From Sarcocystis neurona (taxonomy: Eukaryota; Apicomplexa; Conoidasida; Eucoccidiorida; Sarcocystidae), in NCBI GenBank assembly GCA_000727475.1, contig KL647293.1:1562588-1626587 (forward strand): a DNA stretch of 64,000 nt, given 5' to 3'. Both the position numbers and the translations under genes were made by a program. Below the pieces are notes generated by a model. It did not search any database, had not been told where the DNA came from, and saw only the letters and a program-made list of their open reading frames with translations. Below are positions 12,601-24,600 of this stretch, in pieces (position 1 is the stretch's first letter; each line of letters starts with the position of its first letter).

Positions 12601-15600
12601 AGGTACCGCAACGCCAGCAGCAAAGAGTCTCTCACACAGCAAGACGGGCCACGGCGGCTGCATATCCTTCCGCAACAGGAACCGCGGCAGCAACGGCAAA
12701 TCTCTCGGCAGCACAAGGACAGCAACAGCAGCAGCACACCCCCCGCGAGCAGCAGCAGCAGGACGGCGTGTGGATTACCTGGTCACAGAGACTGCAGCGA
12801 GCTTTTCTGCGCCAGGCCGCAACAGCCGAGAGAGACCACGGCTCGAGGGCAGCAACATCGAGGCACTCGGCCTCGGGCAAGAGCCACAGGACGCAGAAAA
12901 TGTGGACCCAGTTCCCTCCGACCGTCGGTTTCAACGCCCCGCCCCCGAGGCCGCAGATCTGCATCCAGCAGCAGAAAAAAAAAGTGCAGGCGTACAGACA
13001 CACACACATACGTATATGCGTACAGGCAGAGATACACACACATATACACCTATATATATACATAGGTCTTTACGTGAGAAGATATCCACGCAGGGACGTG
13101 TATAAACACATACATATAAAGAGACACGCAGAAACGTTCCTCTAACCGTAATACATCTATTCTCACACACAGATACATATATACATATACACACACGCAG
13201 GATTTATCAAGAGACAAATATACCTACTGGTGCCTCACTCCCTGCACACGAGAATATTTGCCAACGAACCTACAAACGAATGCCCGGGCACTAACATCGC
13301 ATCTTCTATATATATGCAAACACATACATATACACCCGCACACGTGTATACAGAGAGTGACACACATATACACACATATATACATACGTACGTATAGACC
13401 CACACACATATATATATAGATGTAGACACATACACATATGTAGATATAGATACACACATACACACATGCATTTAGAGAGGGAGGGACACTGCCACGGAGA
13501 CAGCCTGACAGACAGACAGACACACACACACACACACTTAGAGCCCCACACATACGTATATACATATATATGCACATGAACGCAGCTCCCTGTTGCGTCG
13601 TTTGTATCTTTATTCGGCGTTTCTTGGGAAATCAGAGGCCAGTTTCGAGACACACGGAGACACAGCATAGTAGATACTCTCGCAGCTACGAAGACCCGCT
13701 GTTTCCCGCTACAGACGGTGTCCACCCACGCGCAGTCTCTTTTCGGAGAGACTGCACTACCAGCTGAAGGCCAAAAAGCGCAGCGCGCACGTCCTGGGCA
13801 GCTGCCTTCCCCCCTCCCCATTCGTGAGCATGCGCGCACTCACAGCAGCAGTCCAGCACTCAAACGCACACAGAGACAGAGAGACACCGAAGAATCGAGA
13901 CGGAGACGGGTATATATAGAGAGCCTCGGAGACACACAGCAAGACGGAGACACGCACAGACACACACACGCACAGCTATCCGCACATATATACGAAGAGA
14001 CACGGGGAGACAGCAACTGAGAGACCAAGGGCTCTGGACGACGACGGAGACACGTATAAAGACAGCAGTGTTACAGTACTCGTAACATAGAAGTCCTCAT
14101 ATAGTAGAAGCAATATAGAAGGGCGCAGCACTGCAGCAGTACTATACTGGTAGTCATACACGTGTCTGCAGACAGACACACACACACACACACGCCGTTA
14201 CGTCTCTGTCTCTCCCCCTCCCCTCCGCTGTCTCTATACATATATATATATATATATATATATGGAGACTCGCACATGTGTATACATGTGACGCACCCTT
14301 CTCTTTCGTTTGTCTTCTCTGGGCATGCGCACATCCGCCTGTGGCGTCTTCGTCGTGTGTGTGTTTGTCTGTGTGTCAGTGTGTGTCTACGGTAGAGAGA
14401 AAGAGATGGGTGTTTTTCTTGAGCGCTTCTTGCCTGGCAGAGAATCTTCAGCGGCTCGAAGGCAATCATCCACTGCGTTCCCAGGCCTTTCTTCTCATAC
14501 TCGCAGCGTCTGCAGATCCAGTCCTCGGCGTCGACTGTCTCCCCCGGTCGCCCCACTCCGTAGCAGTCGCGGTGGACCGTCATGAGGCAGCGACCGCAGG
14601 ACAGCAGGCCGTTGAGGTTGCTGCGCTCGGCTAGCCAGCAGACGCAGCAGCAGCAGTGGTATGCCGAGTCCCCCTGCCAGTTGCTGCCGCTGCCGGAGGT
14701 TCCTCCTGCTGCTGGGCGTCCTCCTCCGCCGCTGCCGCTTCCTCCTCCTCCTCCGAAGAGAACTGGCGCAGACAGCGCTCCAACACTGCTGCTGCTGCTC
14801 AGCAGCTGGTGGTGCTGTTGCTGCTGTTGCAGCACCAGTGAGACTGGAGCAGTCACAGCCGATGGAGCAGCTGCAACAGCCGCAGAGGGAACGCATCCGC
14901 CTCCTGCTGCCGCCGGCCCGTTTCCCCCGGCGTCTGCGCGGACGCCCGCCACGGGCTGCTGCTGCGGCTGCTGTGCGGCTGCGGAGACGCTTCCTGACGC
15001 ATCCACGGCATCTTCGCTAAATCCACTGGCTGCTGCTCCTGTTGGTGGTGGAGGAGCTTCCCGGCGTCGTTCTTCTTTCTTCGTAGTTACTGCTGCTGTG
15101 GAAGCCCCCGATGGTGAGGAGGACGAGGAAGTCGTCCCCGCTGTTGCTGGAGAACCGCCAGAAGCCGCTGACGCATCCGGTCGCGCAGCTGCAGTGCTGC
15201 TGCTCTCTTCTCTGCTGCTGCTGCTGCCGCCTGCTGATCCTGCTGTCGCTACGTTGTCCACAGCCTGCGGCGTCGTTGTGTGCGCGGAGAGAGTCAAGTC
15301 TCCCCCTCCCGCGGCGCCTGCAGGGAACACCTGCTGTTGCTTCGGCTGCTGCTGCTGTTGTTGCACTACAGTCGCCGTCGCAGACCGCGGACTCGACAAG
15401 GCTGCGTCCCCTGCACCACCAGCAGCAGCAGCGGGTGGTCGGGGTGTGACAGGCACGTGGGAGTTCGAAGAGACACCAGCACCCGCGGGGGGAGCAGGAG
15501 TTGCCGAGGCAGCAGCACCGTTGGCAACAGCAGCAGTAGCGGCCGTATCGTCTGCCGCAGCCGCACACACACTCCCTGCCATAACAACAGGAGACGGCTG

Positions 15601-18600
15601 TCGCCGTCTCTGCTCCTCCTCTTCTCCATCCTTCCAGAACGCTTCGATATACGCCGGATCGACGCCAGCAGCGTTGCTAGCTGCTGCTGGTCCTGCGGTT
15701 GCTGCCCCTGTTGCTGCTGAGGTGCCGCTGCTGCTGCCGTTTAACCCCAGCAGCAGCCTGCGCTCGACTTGCGCCGCAACTGCAGCCGCGACGCCCATGC
15801 TGCCGAGGCCCCAGCCTGCAGCAGCTGCAGCAGCTGCAACAGGGTCCGTGAGGCAGCCGAGCTGCTGCTGATGCTTCTGCTGTTGCTGCAGCAGCAAACA
15901 GGCCTTCGAATCGGCAGCGGACGGCGCAGGGGGCAGGGCGGTGGGCTCTGTAATCTGCCGCAGCTGCGTGTGCAACTCCTTGCGTCGGGCAGGAGAGGAG
16001 CAGCTGTTCAACAGGCGTACGCATGTTTGCTGCTGCTGCTGTTCTTCCTCCCCCCCTTTCTTTGCTTTCTCCATTTCTTGGACTTCTCCTGCAGCTGCTG
16101 CTCCATCTGCGCCCTCTCGTTTTGTTGCAGCTGCCGCGCGCGCTCCGTCCCCCGTCTTCTCTGCGTCTCCGCCTGCCCCGGCCTTCGTGCCACTGCCCTC
16201 TGCCGCAGCGGCAGTGGCCGGCTTTGTCTGCTGTTGTCGAAGCATGCTGCTGCTGCCGGCTGCTCTGCTGCTTCGCCGCACGCCTCCTCCTATCCCTGCT
16301 GCGCCGGGTGGCCGTCCTCGCTGCTGCTGCTGCGCCGCTGCCGCGCCGGTCCCCCCCCCCGCAGCCGCTCCTGCTGCTGATCCTGTTCCTCCTCCAGAAG
16401 AGGCACCAGCTGCCGAAGGAGACGCAGCAGAGGAAGATGCAGGGTCCGCAGGCAGCAAATCTTGCACTCCTTCGGATGTATACTGCCGCAGCTGAGACCA
16501 CCGGCGCATGCTCGCGTAGCGCGCCAGCAGCAGATCTGCTGCCTGCGGACACTCGACTACTTTAAGCGGCTGCCTGTTTTCCTCTAGCACCGCCTGCAGC
16601 AAGTGCAGCTTCAGCCGCCGCAGGTCTCGCACCAGCACGCCGGCAACCTGCAACGCCAAGCAATACCACGAACATGTGCAAATTAAAGGCAGCAGCAGCA
16701 TTAACAGCAACAGTGGCCTGACGGATGCAACAATAGCACGACCCAGACAACACGCGCACACAGCAGCAGCAGCCAGTCCCTTGAGCCGAGCACGGGCAGC
16801 AGCAGACAGCGTCGGTAGCGCCGGGGCAGCAGTGGCAAATCCAGCAGCGCAGACGCAGCTGCCCGAGGAGGGGAAGGAACATGCGAGCAGCAGCAGGTGC
16901 ACAGGAATACGCGAAACCGAAGCGGCAAACAATTCAGAGCAGCAGGAGGCACCGCAGCAGACGCAATCGCATCAACAGTGCGGAGCAGCAGAAGTGCAAC
17001 ATGCAACAGCAGCAGATGCGGATAGACGGCGCCAGTCGAAGTTGCAGCAGACGCAGCACCAGCAGACGCAACACCAGCAGATGCAGCACCAGCAGAAGTA
17101 GCAACAGGGGGAGAAAACTCGCGCGGGAGAACAATAGCAGCACCGGGGAAAAGGCGCTCGCCTTACTTGAAGAAATTGCGCGCACTGCATGCCAACAAAG
17201 TCGTCGTCTCCCTCAACGAGGTTCGCATGCTGCGTATTTTCCCATCCGCAAGGACGTGTGAACCAGCGGTGGCCGCTGACAACTACTACAGAGCCGCTGC
17301 CTGCAGCAGCAGCAGGCGTGCCGAGCTCGGTTCCCCCTGACGGAATGGCTGCAGCAGCCGTCATTGCTGCTGCCGGGGTTGACAGCGTCCCAGCTGCTGC
17401 TGCTCCTGCTACTGCAGACGGGGTTGCCGCTACTGGCGAAGCTGTTCCTGCGACTTTCCTCCTTGTTTCCTCCACCGCCGCGCCGCCTTCCCCCGTGCTG
17501 CCTTGTTGCTGCGTACTCCAAGAGGCGGCAGCGTCTGGGGCTCCGGGTGCTGCTGCTGTTGCCGGCGAAGTCGCCGCTTCCTGTTCTTCCGCCTTCACAG
17601 AGCTCTCGCACGTTCTGTCGCTGTGGGTTGCCGCCTGCTGTGACTCTGCTGCAGCAGCAACCGATCCTCCACCACCAGCTGCCGCAGCGTCGCTCTCCGG
17701 TGGCTCTCCATCCATTCCCCTGCTGGTGTCGCTACTGCTGTGGGACGCGCCGTCGCTGCTGCTGCTGACACCAGGGTGCGCCGCGGCACCGTCGCCACTG
17801 CTGCTGCTGCTCCTGCCTTTGGTCGCTGTGCCGTGCTGCTGCTGCTGCTGAGGTGTATGGCGGGTAGCTAGCTCCAGCAGGGGAGGCAGCGTCTCCGCCT
17901 GCGTCTGCAGCTCCTCCTGTTCATTCTCCTCGTCAAAAACAAGCTCCTCCAGCGGGCTCTCGTTGCTGGTGATCTTGCCGAAAGGTGCGTCGCGCAGTCT
18001 GCGGCCGGCTACCCCTGCTGCTGCTGCTGGTCCTCCTCCTCCTCGCTGGCGAATGAGTGCAGGCACATCCTGCTGCTGCCGCGAGTGCTGCTGCTGCTGC
18101 ATGTCATAGTAGCGCGTGGTGCCCCTGAGCGCCTGGTAATACTGGAGATGGTGCTGCTGCTGCATGCGTCGCAGCTCCTGCTGCTCCCGCTGCAGCAGCT
18201 GATTGTACAACTGATGCTTGTGGGGTTCCAGCAGCACGTGCTGCAGTCGTCTGCGGCAGTACGTCAGCTGGTAAAACGTAAGAGCCTTGAACGCCTTGAT
18301 GCGCAGACGGAGGCGAGACGACCGGTGCTGCTGCTGTTCGCCGTCTCCCCTTCCTCCTGCCACCGCAACCCCTCCTCCTGGGTCCGCTGCTGCGATCTCG
18401 CTTCTGTCACCGCCGCTCTCTCTGCTGCTGTTGCTGCTGCCAACCACCATGCCCGACGAAGACGACGAAGAGGAAGCAGCTAAACTCGGGAAGAGCGGGT
18501 GTCCGTACGCCTCAATGGCGGTGTGCCCACCAGCAAGATACGCTGTCTCACCCGCAGCAGCAGGTACGGCTCCAGCTGCGCGACTACCGCTGCTGCTGCG

Positions 18601-21600
18601 CACCCCCTTCCCCACCACACTACCAACTTGCTGCTGCTGCTGTTCTGCTGCTGCTGCGGCTGCAGCGGCGAAGGTGGACGTCTGCGGCAGCAGCGCCGAC
18701 GCACCCGCAAGTGTGCGAAGCATGCCGTTGGTAAACAGTTGCTCCTCTAGCAGCCCAGCTTCCTGCTGCTGCTCCTCCGCCTCCTGCTGCTCTTCCTCGT
18801 TCGTTTGCTCGAACACCAGCCATGCAGCAACCGGTCCAAAATCGAGCAGGGCAGTCAAGGGCAGCTGCACCTCTGTCGTCTCGTCACTCGTTTCCTCCTC
18901 CTCCTCATCTCTGCTGCTGATGCTGATGCTGCGAGCCCGAACCTCGCCGCTTGCTGCGACCGCTGCTGCTGTTTCTCCCCCCTCGCGAGTGCTCTCCGAG
19001 CTGCTGCTGGTGCTCCTGTCGCCTCGTTTTCCTCCTCCTTCTCCAGGACCACGGTCGTCAGTTTCCTGCGCTGCTTCTTCTCTCCCTGTGCTGCTGCTGC
19101 TGCTGCAGGCCGTGCTCCGTCTACGATCCCCTGGCTCGCACTCATCCGCTGCAACATCGTCTGCCCCCCTCTTGTCGCCTCCTTCGTCCTGCTGCTGCAG
19201 CTCCGCGGAGACTGCTGCCAATCTGCCTTCAGCCTTGTACTGGTGAGCGTCGGGTGGGCCTGTCCCGTCCTTCTTCTCTATCGCTGGTGTCTGTGTTCCT
19301 GCCAGTCCTTCTCGTTGCTGCTGTCCCTCTCCCCGCCCTACACCGTCTTCTCTGGGCTGCTGCAGCAGCAGCTCCTTTGCGTCTCTGTTGCGCCGGCGGC
19401 TGCGCCGCGCGGTTCCTCCACGCTGCTTCTGCCGTTGCTTGGCGAGCTGCGTCGCCTGCTCGACCTCTGCTGCGTACATCTGCAGCAGCTCCTCGAGCAC
19501 GTCCTGGTCTTCAACCGGCGGCGTCTCCAGCTCAGCAGCAACCGGAGAAACTGTCGGCGCAGCAAGAATACTTTCTATAACTCGGGCTTCTTCGAGCGCG
19601 GCCCTTCTTTCTTGGCTGCTGCGCAGCGTCAGCAGCACGTTCCCAGCAAATGGACCTACAGCGAGTCGTCTGAACAAATTATCGTAGCGTACCCACTGCA
19701 CTCGGCTGCCCCGGGTTGCCGCTGCATGCACGGCTCCTCCTCCTCCGGCTCCTGTTGTGCCTCCGGTGCTTCCCCCTGTTCCTCCTCCTACAGCACTGCT
19801 GGTACTGCTGCTGCCTCCTCCTCCTCCTCGCGGGCCTCCAGCTGCAGTTGCCGCAGGAACTGCCGCTGCAACAGCCGCGCCGGCGGTCCCGCTCGTCCCG
19901 CAGACCGCTGCAGCACTGCCTGCTGCTGCAGCACTCGGAAGAGCAGAAGGAACACCCGCAGCGGGAAACGCAGCGGCATAGGGAGAGAACCCCACCCTGG
20001 AGGAGGAAGGCCGGCCCCCACAAGGTTGACCGCTGAAGAGCGGTGGTGGAGAGGAAGAGCTGGACGAAGCAAAACAGGTGGTGCTGCTGCTGCGCTTGTA
20101 CGTAGCCGCTGCAGCAGGAAACTGACATCCCGGCCTGACCTCGGCGCTACTGTGTCGAAAAAGAAAGCCGCATCGACCACCGCCGCTGCCGGCCGCTCCG
20201 CCTCCTCCCGCAGAAGCAATGGGAGCCGAGCTACTCCCGTCTGCAACGGGAAATGCTGCCGCCGAACCTGGACCAGGCATGCTGCTCATGCTGCGCAGGC
20301 TGCCCGCACTGGCCTGTGGAGATGGCAGCAAACTTCCCGAAACGGGGCCAGCAGGACCGCCCCACACCCCGCCCCCCGCTGCCAGTGTTGTGTCTCGGGA
20401 AGACGACGAGTACATCCCCCCACGCCACGCCGCTTCCGGCGCCGCACCCGTGGAGTCGAGCGACCCGCTGTTCGAGTAGCAGTAGTACGCGTACAACGGC
20501 GACGCCGCTGCAGCAGCAGAGCCGGGGCTGTGTAACAGCGGCGGTCTGCCGCTGTACGCTCCTCGTGCTCGGTGTGCTGCAGCTAGCCAGGCCGTCCCAC
20601 TGCTGCTGCTGCGGCTCCAGCTTCCTCCTGGTCCGCCCGCTGCGCCACTTCCTCCTGCAGTGCCGACAGCACCGGCGTCCTCTCCTCCTCCTCCTGCAGG
20701 CGCGGTGTCTCCTGCAGCACCAGCAGGACTCGCGTACACTGCGGCGTCCCCACAACCAACAGCAGCGACCCCACGGCCTCCGCGCCGTCCCGCAGCGCTG
20801 CTCCGCCAGTTTCCTGACGCGTCCGCTGCTTCTCCTGCCCCCATCCCGGTGGCGCCTCCAGCTGCAGCATGACCTGCAGATGCAGCGAATCCGCAGAGAG
20901 CCTCGGAAGTTGCAGCCGCAGCAGGCGCGCTACTCACTGACATCGTTCGAATGTCCGCAGCAGAAGTCGTTGAGAGGTGCCGTCTCGTGGGCGGCAACCT
21001 CTGCGCTTCCGCAGCACCGCTGCTCGAACTGCTGCTGCTTGTGTCGCCTCCTGGGCCAGTTTTCCCAGTAGTAGGGCAAGCAGCACTTGGTGGATACAAC
21101 GAGGCCACATTCAAATGACCCGCTGGGAACGCACCACCAGCAGTGCCAAGAACATTCTTATCTTTCCCTCCTTCTCCCCCTGCTGCTTTACCTGCTTCTC
21201 CTCCTGAAAGCTGATGCTCCCCACGTGTAGCAGCTGACTCGCCAGCCGCAGACAAGCTTCCCGCGGTGCCGTCGCTGCTGCTGCCTCCTTCTCCTGCAGC
21301 AGCCCTCCGGTCGCTGCCGCAGCCCTGCGATTCCTGCCCCTGATGCTGCGGCTGCTGCGCAGCGCCCGCCTGCTCCGCGGTCGTGCCAGACGCACCTCCC
21401 AGCGCACCTGGCAAAACCTGACCCGAGTTCCGGCGAAGAACGGCTGCTGTTGCTCCTGTTGTTGCTGCTGCCTCAAAAGCAGCACCAGACTCTCCGAAGC
21501 TTCCCGTTGAAGCGAGAGAGGGAAGTCCAAGGTTTCGCTGTGGGTGCTGCAAGGCTCCACTACTGTTCACACTCCCCCCCACCGCAGCCACACGTGCAGC

Positions 21601-24600
21601 TCCAGCCACAGCAAGAACGGTGGCCGCAGCTCCCGGTGTTCTACTCGAGACTGCAGGCTGCGGCCGAGACGATGCTCCAGCCGTCCCCAGGGACCCAATT
21701 TTCCCCGCTGCTGCTCCTGGTCTGCTCCCCGTCGTACAGCTTCTCTGCTGCTGATCAATGGGCAGCTGCTGCGGCTGCTGAAGACGCTGCTGTTGGGGCT
21801 GTGAAGTGAACTGCTGCTGTTGCTGGGTCAGCAGCAGCAACTGCGCCGTGAGTTGTTGCTGCTGCTCGGCGGAGCAGCTGCCGAGGCGAGCTGTCTGTGC
21901 AGCCAACACTGCAGCAGCACTTCGGACAGCACCTGCCGCAGAAAAGGGCCCGCTGGTCGAGTTGAGGAGCAACTGCTGCTGCTGAGCTGCTGCTGCTGCA
22001 CTTGCGAGTGCGGCGCGGTCGAGCAGCGCCGGCGAAAGGGTTTCTGCTGCACCTGGTTGTTGGATTGTCGGCAGGCCAGAGACTGGCTGCAGCGGAGTGG
22101 GGCAGCATCGCTGCGGCTGCTGCAGCTGGTGCAGCTGTTGCTGCATCTGCTGTTGCTGAAGCTGCTGCTGAAACTGCTGCTGCAGCGCCAAGAACGCAAG
22201 CGACGACGCATTATAACAACGACCGGGCCCAGGACTACTACTACTGCTGCCGCTGAGTCCCTGCTCGCCAGCAGCTGTGCCGCTAGCTCCTTCCCCTCCT
22301 GCAACCGTTTCTGCTCTTCCCGTACTGCTTCGTCCGTCGTGAGCGCACTCCTGCCGCTGCTCACTGCTGCTGCCTGCTGCTGCTGCTCCTCCTCCTCCTC
22401 CTGCAGCGGCACCGCTGCTGCTCTCGCCGGCCCGCTCGCCACGTCGTACCTTCGTCGCACCGCAGGCCTGCTGCTGTGCCGAATCGCCGCCAGGGTTGCT
22501 GCTGCCGTTGCACGCCTTGTTGCTGCTGTTTCTCGTCGACTCGCCGGCACCGCCGGTTCCACTTGGACTGCTGCTGCTACTGCTGCCACTACCGGTCGTG
22601 GTGTCTCCCTTGTCCCTGCTGCTGCGGGGGTACTCCTCGCTGCTGCCATTGGTGCTGTTGCTGTTGAATAAACGCTGAGCCTGCATGCGCTTCGCGTACG
22701 CGATAGACTGAGCATCGTCGTGTGACGGACAGAAGACTGCCTTCCACGCTTTCCTTCGGCCACTGCCCTCAGCGCCTCCTTCCCATATACTCGTGTTGAC
22801 GCATGCGCAGCGTCTTTCTGCTGCACAGCTCACATGCAACCGGTTCCGGCAGCCCGGATATCCGCATGCAACGGGGTAGCCTTCACCACTCCCACACAAG
22901 AGGCACCGCCATCCCATCTTCTTCGCCTCGGCTAAAGCTGCCTTTATACTCAGCGGCTCCTCCTCCTCCTCTTCCGCTGCCTCCCCCTGTCCCTCCTGCT
23001 CTTTTGCACTGCTACGACTGCACCTGCTGCTGCTCGACTCCTTGCTGCTCCTCGTCCCGGACCCACCAGTGCTGTTGCTGCTGCTGGTGCTGCCCTGGCT
23101 ACTGCTGTTGCTGATTTTCCCGCCACTACTGCTGCTGCTGTATAACACGCAGCAGCTGTGAACCCAGTGCTTCTCTGCGCCTCGTCGCATCGCGCCGAGA
23201 CTTCCCGGCCTGCCGCACAGTTTGCAGCTCACGCCTGCCGCGGCAGCCCGGTACACTGCCCGTCTCTCCATGCTGCTGCCGCCTTTCCTGCTGCTGCTAC
23301 TGCTTCCTCCTCCAGTCCTGACACTACTGCTCGCAGTACTGCTGCTGCTGTTCAGCGAAGTCGTGTTGCTGCTGCCGCTGCCTCCTGCCCTCCCCGAGGA
23401 ACCCGACGGGTTGCTGTGCGCCACCTGCGGCTGCTCGATATCTTCCCCATTCACGAAGGCAGCAGCTGCGGGTTCTCCGTCCCTGCCTGCCCGTGCGCCC
23501 TGTCCATTTCGTTTCGTAGTCTTCCTCTCTCCTCGCCCGTCGCTGCTGCTCGGCGAGCCCGCCGCCTGACTTCCCTGTCGCTGCTCCTGCTGCTGCTGCT
23601 GTCGCTGCTGCTGCTGTCGCTGCTGCTGCTGTGTGTGTTTGTGCTTCTCCCGCAGGTCCACCCAGGAGCACAGGGAACAGAGCCACGGGCCGTCGCCGAC
23701 CGCTTCTTGAACACCGTAGCACGAGGCATGCACGAAGCAGCCGCAGCCACTGCAACGGAGAATTCCGCTTTTTTGACTGTTATCTGCTGCCATACAAACG
23801 CTGCAGATAAGTTGCTGCTGCTGCGGCTCTTGCTTCTGCAGCATGCTCTGTGTGCCGTCTCCTCCCCCACACACCGGTGGCAAAGGGGGGAGGGACGAAG
23901 ATGGGGCTGCACCACCTGCCTCTGCAGCTCCACAGTTGGTGCCGTTCTTTCCGCCGCAGACGTTGCGCTGCTGTCGGGCTGCGGCAGCAGCAGCAACAGA
24001 GGCGTTACTCACCGCAGCCGCTGCCGCTGCTGGGGAAGCAGAGAACAGCGAGAGCAGCGGGAGCGCGGCAGGATTCGCAGCAGCTATAGAGGCTCCCCCA
24101 GAAGCAGCAAGCAGCTGGAGGGCTGCTGCTGCATGCTGCTGCTGCAGGGCTGCCGCGGCTGCTGCTTGTTGCTGCTGCTGCGACGCGGTGGTTGCAGCTG
24201 CAACAGTGGCATCGAGGTGATCTGGCACACTCTGAGGACTCATCCCACACGCTGCTGCTGCGCCTCCACCAGCGACGGGGTTCCCCCCCGGCTGCCGCTG
24301 CTGCTGCTGAAGATGCTGTTGCAACTGGTGCAGCAACAACAACTGCTGCAAGTGCTGCTGGTGCGCCTGGTGCTGCTGCTGCAGCACCTGCAGCCGCTGC
24401 TGTTGCTGCGCGCTGCTCCCACCGACCTCGTGATTCGCAGACGCAGCCACCTCAGCACCTGTCCCCGTATACCCTGGAATGTACGGTAGCGGATTGTAGC
24501 CTCCTGCGCCTGCTGCAGCTGCAGATCTGCTGTTGCACAGGACGAAACTGCCTGCTCCACCGACATCCGCCGCCTCTGCTGCAGCAGCAGAGGCGGCAGT

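Larger units (their letters stand above)
11622..14665 (-). other. module 2: PHD-2 plus ePHD-2 across three exons
   Basis: PHD-2 is compact and complete and is followed within about 20 residues by ePHD-2, the tight spacing seen in BRPF and JADE proteins. ePHD-2 is spread over three exons and shows CQIC, GGALK, WVHIFCVLW, CSLC, FCVRC, FHPMCA and LCFKH. It is the least interrupted of the three modules and the most likely to be a working reader. Confidence 0.85.

Noticed and set aside
14582..15871. Plus-strand frame of 429 codons
   Set aside because: It lies exactly opposite the exon with PHD-2. Its Ala/Cys/Leu translation is the complement of Gln/Ala/Ser triplet repeats, with no domain.
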